A stretch of DNA of 64,000 nt from Bacillus tuaregi (GTDB taxonomy: Bacteria; Bacillota; Bacilli; Bacillales; Cytobacillaceae): NCBI RefSeq assembly GCF_900104575.1, contig NZ_LT629731.1:1936461-2000460 (forward strand). Reading direction: 5' to 3'. Under the pieces are notes generated by a model, which worked only from the letters and a program-made list of their open reading frames with translations, was not told where the DNA came from and searched no databases. Of this stretch, positions 8,703 to 18,231 are shown piece by piece. Each line of letters opens with the position of its first letter. The stretch's first letter is position 1. The position numbers and the translations under genes are program-made.

Positions 8703-10508
8703 ATGAAATACATTGATACATGGGATTTAGATACTATTTTTCCAGGAGGAACGAAATCACCTGAATTACAGGAAAAATTACATACGATTAAAATAGAAAT
8801 CCAAGATTACCAAGAGCTGATTCAACAATGGGACCATCATGGAACTAATTCAGCGGAGTCTCTGAAAGTACTATTAACAAAGCAGGAATCAATTGAAAAA
8901 GGCTTAGGTCAAGCTGGCTCCTTTGTCCATATGTGGCAGGATGCCTATACAGATGATGAATATGCTAATGTAGTGATGGGACAAGTAATGGACCTAGCAA
9001 GCGAAATGGAAAAGCTATCGACCGTTTATACAAAAAAGCTCGTTGCTATTGAGGACGAAAATTGGCAAACATGGTTGAATGATCCTGAATTATCCGAGCT
9101 TTCCTTCGCGTTAAATGAAATTCGTGATCAAGGAAAGCGGCTGTTGTCCGAAGCTGAAGAAAAAATCATTACAGAATTAAATAATGATGGGATTGCCGGC
9201 TGGAGCCGTCTCTACGATACAGCTGTTTCCATTATGACCATTCCGTTTACGGATAAAGCGGGGAACAAAAAGGAATATTCAGTCGGTCAGGCAATGAACC
9301 GCATGTATTCGGATCCTGATCCAGAGGTACGAAAACAGCTATTTGAAAATTGGGAGGCTGCATGGACTAAGTTTGCTCCTATTTTCGCTGATACGCTAAA
9401 TCATTTAGATGGATATCGGATTACGCTGCAAAGAGCACACCAGCGTGAAAGCTTCCTTGATGAGCCTTTGGAATATAATCGTATGTCGAAGGAAACCCTT
9501 GATGCGATGTGGGCAGCTGTTTCCAATCATAAACCGTCGTTTGTGGACTTTTTAACACAAAAGGCGAAAATACTTGGTATGGAAAAGCTGAGCTGGCAGG
9601 ATGTAGATGCCCCTGTTGCCTTGGGGGATGCGAAGCCGCCAAGCTTTTCATACGATGAAGCCTGTGATTTTGTGATTGAAAACTTTGCAACCTTTGGACC
9701 ACAATTAGCACAGTTTGCACAACATGCCTTAGAAAACCGCTGGGTTGAGGCGGAGGATCGTCCGAAAAAACGTCCAGGAGGATACTGTGAAGAGCTTCCT
9801 GAATTTCAAGAATCCCGTATCTTTATGACGTTTACCGGCTCATCGTCTGACACAAGTACGTTAGCTCATGAATTAGGCCATGCCTTTCATAGCTATGTGA
9901 TGAGAGATTTGCCGAATTTAAATCGCGGCTATGCTATGAATGTCGCAGAAACTGCCAGTACCTTTGCTGAAACCATCATTAGCAATGCAACAGTAGCTAA
10001 TGCGAAAACAAAGGAAGAAAAAATTTCGTTGTTAAATACGAAAATGGAAAATGCGATTGCAATGTTTTTCAATATCCATGCCCGTTATCTATTCGAAAAG
10101 TCCTTCTATGAGGAACGTTCAGAGGGGATTGTTTCAGAACAAAGATTGAATGAATTAATGGTCAATGCCCAAAAAGAGGCATACTGCAACAGCTTATCTA
10201 GCTACCATCCACATTTCTGGTGTAGCAAGCTACATTTCTTTATTGACGATATTCCATTTTATAATTTCCCTTATACCTTTGGGTTTTTATTCAGCTTGGG
10301 TATTTACGCCGAATTCCTTAAGGAACCAAAAGAGTTTGAAGAAAAATATATTGCTTTGCTACGAGATACTGGTTCAATGAAGGTAGAAGATCTTGCACTG
10401 AAGCATCTGGGGGTTGACTTAACAAAGCCAGCTTTTTGGGAAGCTGGTATTGAATTAATGGAGAGAGATGTAGAGGAATTTATTCGTTTGACGGATGAAT
10501 TGTTATAA
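8703..10508 (+). CDS. M3 family oligoendopeptidase (PepF-type)
   Basis: A 601-aa cytosolic zinc metallopeptidase. The zinc-binding motif HELGH is at residues 389-393, preceded by SSSDTSTLA and followed by NVAETASTFAE, where the third ligand Glu lies. N-terminal helical domain about 1-200, catalytic domain about 210-590. Length and motif context match the PepF/M3B subgroup, which degrades peptides of roughly 6-20 residues. Start ATG 8703 with AAAAGGAG. Single gene, closed by a near-ideal terminator. Confidence 0.92.
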   Translation: MKYIDTWDLDTIFPGGTKSPELQEKLHTIKIEIQDYQELIQQWDHHGTNSAESLKVLLTKQESIEKGLGQAGSFVHMWQDAYTDDEYANVVMGQVMDLASEMEKLSTVYTKKLVAIEDENWQTWLNDPELSELSFALNEIRDQGKRLLSEAEEKIITELNNDGIAGWSRLYDTAVSIMTIPFTDKAGNKKEYSVGQAMNRMYSDPDPEVRKQLFENWEAAWTKFAPIFADTLNHLDGYRITLQRAHQRESFLDEPLEYNRMSKETLDAMWAAVSNHKPSFVDFLTQKAKILGMEKLSWQDVDAPVALGDAKPPSFSYDEACDFVIENFATFGPQLAQFAQHALENRWVEAEDRPKKRPGGYCEELPEFQESRIFMTFTGSSSDTSTLAHELGHAFHSYVMRDLPNLNRGYAMNVAETASTFAETIISNATVANAKTKEEKISLLNTKMENAIAMFFNIHARYLFEKSFYEERSEGIVSEQRLNELMVNAQKEAYCNSLSSYHPHFWCSKLHFFIDDIPFYNFPYTFGFLFSLGIYAEFLKEPKEFEEKYIALLRDTGSMKVEDLALKHLGVDLTKPAFWEAGIELMERDVEEFIRLTDELL

Positions 10509-10525
10509 AAGAATAACGATTTTTG

Positions 10526-10552
10526 GATCCCTCCAGTTGGAGGGATCTTTTT
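10526..10552 (+). terminator. Intrinsic terminator of the M3 peptidase gene
   Basis: Perfect 9-bp stem GATCCCTCC / GGAGGGATC, 4-nt loop, then TTTTT. Confidence 0.95.
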
Positions 10553-11112
10553 GGTTCAGATTTTAAGTTTACTCATAAAAGCTATTTAACAAAATAAATC
10601 TATCTGAATTTATAAGTTCATTGTTTTTATCTATTCTATTTAAATCAGCTAGATTTTTTATTGTTTTTATTATTTTATAAGTTATTAGACCTATTACTAA
10701 ATGGGGACTAGTTGTAACTTCTTCTATAAATATAATTATAATCATGCAAATATTATTAATATCTTTCGTTCTATCTCTTTATCACTATATAAAATCTACA
10801 GTATTTTTAATATATTCCATAGATTCGTGTTATTGTTTAAAAAATTGTGATTTTTTAGAATATTAATAGAGGAGCTATTCTAAAGACTCTTCTACAAACA
10901 GGTACATACAAGGGACAAATAGTGAAGGCTTGCAGACTAGTCATAACTAAAATATGGATAGCAATGATACATCTTTAACAGATGATGTCTTTATTATTTG
11001 TTTTTTCCTTCATGTGGTTTGAAAGACGATTCATAGCCAAGTAAATGAAATATTGTCTTTCCTAGTTTTTTGTTCGTTATTCATAATTCAATTTGAGGGA
11101 GTCGAGACACAA
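10553..11112. other. AT-rich intergenic region without a supported gene
   Basis: Very AT-rich stretch of 560 bp. The only open frame of note is on the minus strand (10569-10745, 58 codons, ATG), with plausible residue composition but no ribosome binding site; it could be a decayed gene. The last 60 bp form the leader of the acyl-CoA dehydrogenase gene. No clear promoter or repeat is seen. Confidence 0.5.
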
Positions 11113-12252
11113 ATGATTTTTAAACTGTCAGAAGAACATGAAATGATTCGTAAAATGGTACATGACTTTGCAAAAAATGAAGTAGAGCCAACCGCAGCAC
11201 AAAGGGATGAGGAGCAACATTTTGACCGTGAAATCTTCAATAAAATGGGTGAGCTTGGATTAGCTGGTATACCTTGGCCTGAAGAATACGGCGGTATTGG
11301 AAGCGATTATTTAGCGTATTGTATCGCGGTAGAAGAGCTATCCCGCGTGGATGCATCTGTTGGTGTTATGCTTTCTGCACATACATCACTTGCTGGATGG
11401 CCTGTCTTTAAATTTGGTACGGAAGAACAAAAACAAAAATATCTTCGTCCAATGGCACAAGGTGAAAAATTAGGTGCTTACGGTTTAACAGAGCCTGGAA
11501 GTGGTTCTGATGCGAGTGGTATGAAAACAAATGCTCGTCTAGAAGGGGACCATTATGTGCTAAACGGCTCTAAAATCTTTATTACGAATGGCGGAGAAGC
11601 TGAAATCTATGTTGTGTTTGCCAGCACCGATTCATCGAAAGGTACTAGGGGGATTACAGCCTTTATCGTTGAAAGCGATTACCCAGGCTTTTCTATTGGT
11701 AAGAAGGAAGATAAGATGGGCATTCGTTCGTCACCAACAACAGAGATTATTTTTGAGGACTGCAAGGTACCAGTTGAAAATGTGTTAGGTAATGTGGGCG
11801 AAGGCTTCAAGATTGCGATGATGACCTTGGATGGTGGTCGTAATGGTATTGCAGCACAGGCTGTTGGAATTGCTCAGGGAGCGCTTGATGCGGCAACCAA
11901 TTACGCGAAAGAACGTGTTCAATTTGGAAAACCAATTTCAGCACAGCAGGGTGTAGCCTTTAAGCTTGCCGATATGGCGACAAATGTAGAGGCTGCCAGA
12001 CTATTAACCTATCAAGCTGCTTATTTAGAATATGAGGGACTTCCTTACGGTAAAGAATCTGCAATGTCTAAGCTATTTGCTGGTGATACAGCGATGAAAG
12101 TCACAACAGAGGCTGTACAAATTTTTGGCGGCTACGGCTATACAAAGGAATATCCGGTTGAACGTTATATGCGCGATGCCAAAATTACGCAAATTTACGA
12201 GGGAACACAAGAAATTCAACGCTTAGTTATTTCTAGAATGCTGACTAAGTAA
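11113..12252 (+). CDS. acdA: Acyl-CoA dehydrogenase (short-chain/butyryl-CoA type likely)
   Basis: A 379-aa FAD enzyme that makes trans-2-enoyl-CoA and passes electrons to ETF. The FAD/substrate signature [17 protein letters not shown] lies near residue 120, and the catalytic base E363 is in YEGTQEIQ at the C terminus, as in short- and medium-chain dehydrogenases. ATG 11113 is chosen because it gives the canonical family start; its Shine-Dalgarno GAGGGAG is rather distant (about 13 nt). First gene of the acyl-CoA oxidation block; etfB, etfA and a FadF-like protein follow on the same strand. The short-chain preference is inferred from the neighbouring hbd, crotonase and CoA-transferase genes. 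Confidence 0.9.
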   Translation: MIFKLSEEHEMIRKMVHDFAKNEVEPTAAQRDEEQHFDREIFNKMGELGLAGIPWPEEYGGIGSDYLAYCIAVEELSRVDASVGVMLSAHTSLAGWPVFKFGTEEQKQKYLRPMAQGEKLGAYGLTEPGSGSDASGMKTNARLEGDHYVLNGSKIFITNGGEAEIYVVFASTDSSKGTRGITAFIVESDYPGFSIGKKEDKMGIRSSPTTEIIFEDCKVPVENVLGNVGEGFKIAMMTLDGGRNGIAAQAVGIAQGALDAATNYAKERVQFGKPISAQQGVAFKLADMATNVEAARLLTYQAAYLEYEGLPYGKESAMSKLFAGDTAMKVTTEAVQIFGGYGYTKEYPVERYMRDAKITQIYEGTQEIQRLVISRMLTK

Positions 12253-12270
12253 GTTTTACCGCCCCACCCC

Positions 12271-12333
12271 CGTCTTTCGGTTTTACCATAAGAAGGCATC
12301 CTCTAGGGAGTCTGCTTGTAAAGCCGAAAGACG
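12271..12333 (+). other. Long intergenic stem-loop between acdA and etfB
   Basis: 16-bp stem with one G-U pair (CGTCTTTCGGTTTTAC at 12271-12286 with 12318-12333), enclosing a 31-nt loop. No T-run follows, so it is more likely an mRNA-processing or stabilising element, or a relic repeat, than a terminator. Confidence 0.6.
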
Positions 12334-12358
12334 TATAAATAGAAATGGAGGAATACAG

Positions 12359-13129
12359 ATGAATATTTATGTAATCATGAAACGCACCTTTGATACAGAA
12401 GAAAAAGTTTCGATTCATAACGGACAAGTAAGTGAAGACGGCGCGACATTTATTATTAATCCTTATGATGAATATGCGATTGAAGAAGCTCTTACATTAA
12501 AAGAAGCTCATGGCGGTGAAGTAACGGTTGTAACTGTTGGTGATGAAGAATCACAGAAAGAACTTCGTACGGCATTGGCCATGGGTGCAGATAAAGCTGT
12601 TCTCATCAATGATGAAGACGTTGAAGAAGGAGATGCATACTCCACTGCCAGTTTGTTAAGTGCCTTTTTTAAAGAGAAGGAAGTGGATATCATTTTAGCA
12701 GGAAATGTGACTGTTGATGGCAGCTCTGGCCAAGTAGGGCCTAGACTTGCGGAGGAATTAGAGATATCAGCAGTTACGACCATAACCAAGCTAACCATTG
12801 ATGGAGCGAAAGCAACTATTGAACGCGATGTCGAAGGGGATATTGAAATCATTGAAACACAGCTTCCGATATTAGTTACCTGCCAGCAAGGTCTAAATGA
12901 ACCGCGTTACCCTTCACTTCCAGGGATTATGAAGGCGAAGAAAAAACCACTTGAGGAGCTAGAGCTTGATGATTTAGACCTTGATGAGGACGATGTGGAA
13001 GCAAAAACAAAAACGACTGAAATCTTTCTGCCACAGGCAAAAGCGGCCGGTCGAGTCCTAGAGGGCGATCTTTCACAGCAAGTAAAGGAGCTGGCCTCCT
13101 TACTAAAGGCAGAAGCGAAAGTGATTTAA
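12359..13129 (+). CDS. etfB: Electron transfer flavoprotein beta subunit
   Basis: A 256-aa ETF beta subunit (AANH-like fold) that binds AMP and pairs with EtfA to carry electrons from acyl-CoA dehydrogenases. Typical features are MKRTFDTEEKV at the start, the central NVTVDGSSGQVGPRLAEEL (about 118-136) and the LPGIMKAKKKPLEEL segment (about 185-200) of the beta-subunit signature. Start ATG 12359 with GGAGGAA. The stop codon is fused to a copy of the dispersed repeat (13130-13173) that separates it from etfA; in other Bacillaceae the two genes are usually almost contiguous. Confidence 0.95.
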   Translation: MNIYVIMKRTFDTEEKVSIHNGQVSEDGATFIINPYDEYAIEEALTLKEAHGGEVTVVTVGDEESQKELRTALAMGADKAVLINDEDVEEGDAYSTASLLSAFFKEKEVDIILAGNVTVDGSSGQVGPRLAEELEISAVTTITKLTIDGAKATIERDVEGDIEIIETQLPILVTCQQGLNEPRYPSLPGIMKAKKKPLEELELDDLDLDEDDVEAKTKTTEIFLPQAKAAGRVLEGDLSQQVKELASLLKAEAKVI

Positions 13130-13173
13130 CATCATTCAGCAACCGGACGCAAATTCGACGGGCGAATTTGATT
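13130..13173 (+). repeat. Dispersed modular repeat, copy 1 (short form)
   Basis: Fusion of the repeat's left end (CATCATTCAGCA) and its core CCGGACGCAAATTCG with the inverted arm CGAATTTG. It begins at the etfB stop codon and lies between etfB and etfA. Other copies: 36984-37244, 41136-41280, 53492-53573 (reverse), 56191-56382. Confidence 0.85.
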
Positions 13174-13225
13174 CGAAACCATTATTTGAAAAACAAATGT
13201 ACAACTAAGGGAGGGACCCACCAAT

Positions 13226-14197
13226 ATGGCAAAGGTATTAGTGTTAGGTGAAATACGTCAAGGTGAATTACGTAATGTAACGTTTGAAGCGATAGCAGCT
13301 GGAAAGAAAATCGCCAATGGCGGAGAAGTAGTCGGAGTATTATTAGGTGAGAATGCAGCACTTCTTGCCAATCAAATGATTCAATATGGTGCAGACCGCG
13401 TGCTGGTCTCTGAACATGGTGACCTGCATTCCTATACACCGGATGCCTATACACAGGCATTGCTTCAGATCGTGGAGGATGAAAAGCCTGAAGGGTTTAT
13501 TCTCGGACATACGTCAATGGGAAAAGACCTATCACCACGATTGGCAGCAAAGCTTCAATCAGGCTTGATTTCAGATGCGGTCAGTCTTGAGGTCAATGGG
13601 GATGAGGTTGTTTTCACTCGTCCAATCTACTCTGGAAAAGCATTTGAGAAAAAAGTGATAGAAAACGGTCTTATTTTTGCCACGATTAGACCAAATAATA
13701 TCACGGCACTGGAAAAGGATGAATCACGTAGTGGTGAAGTGACACTAGTGGAGGTTGAGATTAAAAATTTGCGCACCATTATCAAAGAAGTGGTTCGTAA
13801 AACGACCAATGGTATTGACCTGACGGAAGCGAAAATCATTGTTTCTGGCGGACGGGGCGTGAAGAGCAAAGAAGGCTTTAAGGTATTACAGGAGCTGGCG
13901 GATGCGTTAGGCGGAGCAGTCGGTGCTTCTCGTGGTGCTTGTGACGCAGATTTCTGTGATTATGCGATGCAGATTGGTCAAACAGGAAAGGTCGTAACAC
14001 CTGATCTCTACATTGCGTGCGGAATTTCTGGTGCTATTCAACACGTAGCCGGAATGTCTAACTCAAAGGTGATTGTGGCGATCAACAAGGATCCAGAAGC
14101 GAATATTTTCAGTATCGCTGACTATGGAATTGTTGGAGATTTATTTGAAGTCGTTCCGTTATTAGTCGAAGAATTTAAAAGCTTAGCAATCAATTAA
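13226..14197 (+). CDS. etfA: Electron transfer flavoprotein alpha subunit
   Basis: A 323-aa ETF alpha subunit carrying the FAD. The C-terminal FAD domain shows GGRGVKSKEGF (about 208-218), GASRGACDADF and the signature ISGAIQHVAGMSNSKVIVAI (about 269-288) followed by NKDPEANIF. Start ATG 13226 with GGGAGGGA. Same strand as etfB and expected to form its heterodimer; the FadF-like gene downstream supplies the route to the quinone pool. A GGGAGG/CCTCCC hairpin at 14227-14246 lies in the gap to the next gene. Confidence 0.95.
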   Translation: MAKVLVLGEIRQGELRNVTFEAIAAGKKIANGGEVVGVLLGENAALLANQMIQYGADRVLVSEHGDLHSYTPDAYTQALLQIVEDEKPEGFILGHTSMGKDLSPRLAAKLQSGLISDAVSLEVNGDEVVFTRPIYSGKAFEKKVIENGLIFATIRPNNITALEKDESRSGEVTLVEVEIKNLRTIIKEVVRKTTNGIDLTEAKIIVSGGRGVKSKEGFKVLQELADALGGAVGASRGACDADFCDYAMQIGQTGKVVTPDLYIACGISGAIQHVAGMSNSKVIVAINKDPEANIFSIADYGIVGDLFEVVPLLVEEFKSLAIN

Positions 14198-14276
14198 TTT
14201 TTACAATCAAAATCAATCTATTCAAAGGGAGGATGTTGCTCCTCCCGTTGATTTCAACTAAGAAGGATGAAAAAGA

Positions 14277-16355
14277 ATGATATCATTATTAAACCTACTT
14301 GCTTTCCTAGCTGTCGCAGGATATGCAGTCTATTTATTTATTAATCTGGTCTATACTCGCTATCTGTTTATCAAGCTTGGTAAGCAGGCAGAATTCGAGC
14401 CGAAATTGAAGGAAAGAATCCAGCTGATTTTACAGAATGCCTTTGGTCATTCTAAGCTCTTTAAGGATAAGAAAAGCGGACTGATGCATATCATCCTATT
14501 TTATACCTTTTTTATCATTCAGCTTGGCCTTATTGAACTGATAATAAAAGGCTTTATTAAAGGCTATGAATTTCCGCTTGGAGCAGCGCATAAATATTTC
14601 AGTCTTCTTCAGGAATGGGCAACGTTTCTTATGCTGTTGGCCGTTATATACGGTTTTTACCGACGATATGGTGAGAGGCTACAACGTCTACAATGGAAGC
14701 GGAATGGAAAAGCTGCATTTGTGTACATCGCCTTAGCTACGTTAACCTTATCAATTCTCTTAACATTGGGTTTTGAAGCGATTATGCTCCATCATCAACC
14801 AAATCTCGTCTATGCTCCATTCTCCGGCACTATTGCAGGGTTGTTCTCTACTATAGGAACAACAGCAGGTACTGTGCTATTTTACCTATTTTGGTGGATT
14901 CATATGATAACCGTCTTCACCTTCCTTGTCTTTGTCCCTCAGTCAAAGCAATTTCATGAATTGTTTGCGATGGTCAATATTTTCTTTAAAAAACAAGGCC
15001 CGGTTGGAAAGTTAAAAAAGATTGACTTCGAGGATGAAACAGCAGAGGAATTTGGTGTTGGAAAAATTGAGGATTTCACGCGAGCACAGCTGATTGATTT
15101 ATATGCTTGTGCGGAATGTGGACGCTGCACCAATATGTGCCCTGCTTCTGGAACAGGAAAGACCTTATCACCAATGGATCTCATTGTCAAAATGAGGGAG
15201 CATCTGACCGAAAAAGGAGCAGCTGTTACCTCGAGACAGCCGTGGGCACCTGCCATTGCTTTTAAAAATACTAGAGCGAATCAGTTGGCACTAGCAGGAA
15301 GCGGGGCAGAGGAAGTAGCTGCCACCATGGAAAGTGTGAGTTTAATAGGTGATGTCATTACTGAAGAGGAAATTTGGGCATGCACGACGTGCCGTAACTG
15401 TGAGGATCAATGTCCTGTTATGAACGAGCATGTCGATAAAATTATTGATTTGCGCCGTTATCTTGTTTTAACAGAAGGGAAGTTGAATCAGGATGCACAG
15501 CGGGCGATAACGAATATTGAGCGCCAGGGAAATCCATGGGGAATGAACCGTAAAGAAAGAGTCAATTGGCGCGATGCCGTAGAGGAGTTTACTGTGCCGA
15601 CGGCGAAGGAACTGAAAAAAGCAGGGGAAGAGTTTGACTATCTATTCTTTGTCGGCTCAATGGGCTCCTATGATAACCGGAGCCAGAAGCTAACGCAGTC
15701 CTTTGTACGAGTACTGAAGCATGCCGGTATAAAGTTTGCTATTTTGGGGAATGAAGAAAAGAACTCTGGTGACACACCGCGCCGAATTGGGAATGAATTC
15801 TTATTCCAAGAGCTAGCTAATGCCAATATAGAAACCTTTAATAAGTACAATGTGAAGAAAATTGTGACGATGGATCCACATGCCTTTAACACACTGAAAA
15901 ATGAGTATCCTGAGTTTGGTTTGGAGGCGGAGGTATTCCATCATACAGAATTACTTTCTGATCTGATAAAGGAAGGAAAATTAGTGCCGAAAAATTCTGT
16001 TGATGAAATGATTACCTTCCATGATTCCTGTTATTTGGGACGCTATAATCAGGTATTTGATGCACCACGTGCTATTCTGCAAGCGATTCCTGGTGTTACA
16101 CTCGTTGAAGCAGAAAGAAATAGAGAAAATGCCATGTGCTGCGGGGCAGGTGGTGGCCGGATGTGGATGGAAGAAGATACAGGGACAAGAATCAATCTTG
16201 CCAGAACCGAGCAGCTTCTTGAAAAGAATCCAACCGTCATTGCAAGCGGATGTCCCTATTGTTTAACGATGATTAGTGATGGAACAAAAGCAAAAGAAGT
16301 TGATGAAAAGGTTCAAACCTTTGATGTAGTAGAAATTTTAGAAAAATCACTATAA
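14277..16355 (+). CDS. fadF: FadF-like membrane Fe-S oxidoreductase (ETF:quinone route)
   Basis: A 692-aa fusion: N-terminal NarI-like membrane domain (about 1-230, five to six helices with His residues suited to haem), two [4Fe-4S] clusters (C278/C281/C284/C288 and C369/C372/C375/C379) and two cysteine-rich CCG domains at the C terminus (C621-C622 in MCCGAGGG). B. subtilis FadF (YwjF) has the same architecture and lies beside acdA. The probable role is to oxidise ETF and reduce menaquinone. Start ATG 14277 follows GAAGGA. Function as ETF dehydrogenase is inferred from architecture and gene order. Confidence 0.88.
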   Translation: MISLLNLLAFLAVAGYAVYLFINLVYTRYLFIKLGKQAEFEPKLKERIQLILQNAFGHSKLFKDKKSGLMHIILFYTFFIIQLGLIELIIKGFIKGYEFPLGAAHKYFSLLQEWATFLMLLAVIYGFYRRYGERLQRLQWKRNGKAAFVYIALATLTLSILLTLGFEAIMLHHQPNLVYAPFSGTIAGLFSTIGTTAGTVLFYLFWWIHMITVFTFLVFVPQSKQFHELFAMVNIFFKKQGPVGKLKKIDFEDETAEEFGVGKIEDFTRAQLIDLYACAECGRCTNMCPASGTGKTLSPMDLIVKMREHLTEKGAAVTSRQPWAPAIAFKNTRANQLALAGSGAEEVAATMESVSLIGDVITEEEIWACTTCRNCEDQCPVMNEHVDKIIDLRRYLVLTEGKLNQDAQRAITNIERQGNPWGMNRKERVNWRDAVEEFTVPTAKELKKAGEEFDYLFFVGSMGSYDNRSQKLTQSFVRVLKHAGIKFAILGNEEKNSGDTPRRIGNEFLFQELANANIETFNKYNVKKIVTMDPHAFNTLKNEYPEFGLEAEVFHHTELLSDLIKEGKLVPKNSVDEMITFHDSCYLGRYNQVFDAPRAILQAIPGVTLVEAERNRENAMCCGAGGGRMWMEEDTGTRINLARTEQLLEKNPTVIASGCPYCLTMISDGTKAKEVDEKVQTFDVVEILEKSL

Positions 16356-16363
16356 CACATAAT

Positions 16364-16467
16364 CTGTTAGGGGGATGCTGTCGAGCGATGTAACAGACAG
16401 TACCCTGACAGCGAAGTGATATTCAGATTTTTTATCTCATGAAAATTCATACTATTCATAATAGTAT
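16364..16467 (+). other. Structured intergenic region between fadF and hbd
   Basis: Two hairpins: CTGTTAGGG / CCCTGACAG (16364-16372 with 16403-16411) and a perfect palindrome ATACTATT-CAT-AATAGTAT (16449-16467). Neither has a T-run. The second could be an operator or an mRNA stem just upstream of the hbd ribosome binding site. Confidence 0.5.
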
Positions 16468-16503
16468 TTCGAAAATGCAGGTACACAATTGGAGGAAAAC
16501 AGA

Positions 16504-17355
16504 ATGAAAATAGAAAAGGTTATGGTAGTGGGTTCCGGTCAAATGGGAAGCGGAATTGCCCAAGTACTAGCACAAACAGGCTATCAGGTAGTGATGAATG
16601 ATATTAAAGAAGAGTATGTTCAAAAAGGAATCGAGAAAATCTCGAAGCAACTGGACCGTGATATTGAAAAAGGCCGGAAAACAGAAGCTGAGAAAAACGA
16701 GTTGCTTTCAAGGATCCTGATTTCTACCGATCTTGAAGATGCAAAGGATGTTCAGCTGGTGATTGAAGCTGCCACGGAAAATAAAGAAATTAAACTGAAC
16801 ATTTTCCGAAGATTGGATGAAATAGCGCCAGAACAGGCCATTTTGGCTTCCAATACTTCTTCCCTATCTATTACGGAAATAGCAGCCGTAACCAATCGTC
16901 CTGAAAAAGTAATCGGGATGCATTTCTTTAACCCTGTACCGGTGATGAAGCTAGTGGAAGTGAATAGAGGACTGGCTACATCAGAGGAAACCTTCTCACA
17001 CATAGAGGATTTAGCGAAGGAAATGAAAAAGGTACCAGTGGATATTAAGGATTTTCCAGGCTTTGCCGTTAATCGGATCTTAATCCCAATGATCAATGAG
17101 GCTATTTACGCTGTATACGAGGGAATCGCTTCACCAGAAGGAATTGATGAAGTAATGAAGCTTGGTGCGAATCACCCAATGGGGCCGATAACGTTAGCCG
17201 ATTATATTGGGCTTGATACCTGCCTTGCAATCATGGAGGTTCTCCATGAAGGCTTTGGCGATCCGAAATACCGTCCATGCCCGCTGTTAAGAAAATATGT
17301 TGAAGCAGGCTGGCTTGGTGTGAAAACAGGACGTGGATTTTATGTCTATAACTAA
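16504..17355 (+). CDS. 3-hydroxybutyryl-CoA dehydrogenase
   Basis: A 283-aa enzyme of the usual Hbd/MmgB length that oxidises (S)-3-hydroxybutyryl-CoA to acetoacetyl-CoA. NAD motif G10-S-G12-Q-M-G15; catalytic H140 in MHFFNPVPVMKLVE; conserved LGANHPMGPITLADYIGLD in the C-terminal domain. ATG 16504 is preferred over an upstream TTG because GGAGGAA precedes it by 7 nt. The crotonase gene starts 13 bp after the stop and its ribosome binding site overlaps the stop region, so the two are translationally coupled or at least co-transcribed. Confidence 0.92.
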   Translation: MKIEKVMVVGSGQMGSGIAQVLAQTGYQVVMNDIKEEYVQKGIEKISKQLDRDIEKGRKTEAEKNELLSRILISTDLEDAKDVQLVIEAATENKEIKLNIFRRLDEIAPEQAILASNTSSLSITEIAAVTNRPEKVIGMHFFNPVPVMKLVEVNRGLATSEETFSHIEDLAKEMKKVPVDIKDFPGFAVNRILIPMINEAIYAVYEGIASPEGIDEVMKLGANHPMGPITLADYIGLDTCLAIMEVLHEGFGDPKYRPCPLLRKYVEAGWLGVKTGRGFYVYN

Positions 17356-17368
17356 AGGAGAAGTAACA

Positions 17369-18154
17369 ATGAAAGAATTTAATACTATCACCTGCTCGGC
17401 AGAAGAAAATATTGCCATTATTACGATTAATCGACCAAAATATTTGAACGCCCTTAATACTGAGGTATTACAGGAATTATCAGAGGCTGTTGATTTTATT
17501 GCTGTGAATAAGGAAATTCGTGCAGTCGTATTGACAGGTGCTGGTGAAAAGGCATTTGTTGCCGGAGCAGATATTGCAGAAATGCAATCCAAAAATGTGC
17601 TAGAAGCCCGTGAATTTTCAAGCTTAGGTAATCGTATTTTTTCAAAGCTTGAAAACCTTTCTATTCCGGTCATTGCTGCAGTAAACGGTTTTGCGCTTGG
17701 CGGCGGCTGCGAGCTGGCTATGGCATGCGACATCCGTATTGCCGGAAGCAAAGCTAAATTTGGTCAGCCTGAGGTCGGTCTTGGAATTATGGCTGGTTTT
17801 GGGGGAACACAGCGGCTTGCACGTCTTGTTGGAGCAGGAATCGCTAAGGAATTATTGTATACAGGTGAAATGATTTCTGCAGATCGCGCCTACGAAATTG
17901 GACTTGTAAATAAGGTGGTTAATTCAGTTGAAGTACAAGAGGAAGCGATAAAAATGGCGCAAATGATCGCCTCTAAATCTCCTTTAGGCGTAAGCTTCAC
18001 GAAAAAAGCAATCAATGATGGGGTCAACCTAGACCTTGAACGAGCGTTATCCCTTGAAGCTGAATTATTCGGAGCCCTATTCTCAACAGACGATCAAACA
18101 GAAGGAATGACGGCATTTTTAGAAAAGCGGCAGGCTGCCTTTAAAGGAGAATAA
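17369..18154 (+). CDS. Enoyl-CoA hydratase / crotonase
   Basis: A 261-aa crotonase-fold enzyme hydrating crotonyl-CoA or other enoyl-CoAs. The oxyanion-hole segment is AGADIAEMQ (about 66-74). Both catalytic glutamates are present: E115 in GGGCELAMACD and E135 in GQPEVGLG. ATG 17369 follows AAAGGAG by 8 nt; the longer frame from 17333 overlaps hbd and lacks a site. It acts between the acyl-CoA dehydrogenase and Hbd in the same gene block. Confidence 0.92.
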   Translation: MKEFNTITCSAEENIAIITINRPKYLNALNTEVLQELSEAVDFIAVNKEIRAVVLTGAGEKAFVAGADIAEMQSKNVLEAREFSSLGNRIFSKLENLSIPVIAAVNGFALGGGCELAMACDIRIAGSKAKFGQPEVGLGIMAGFGGTQRLARLVGAGIAKELLYTGEMISADRAYEIGLVNKVVNSVEVQEEAIKMAQMIASKSPLGVSFTKKAINDGVNLDLERALSLEAELFGALFSTDDQTEGMTAFLEKRQAAFKGE

Positions 18155-18231
18155 GGTTAATAATAAAAAACGGCGATGAAACACTGGGGATATATAGATG
18201 ATAAATTGTGAACTAAATGGGGAGGCTATAT

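Noticed and set aside
10569..10745. Minus-strand 58-codon ORF in the AT-rich gap
   Set aside because: No ribosome binding site and strongly AT-driven composition; at best a gene remnant.
14227..14246. Terminator between etfA and fadF
   Set aside because: A 6-bp GGGAGG/CCTCCC stem without a T-run and 30 bp from the next start; termination is not supported.
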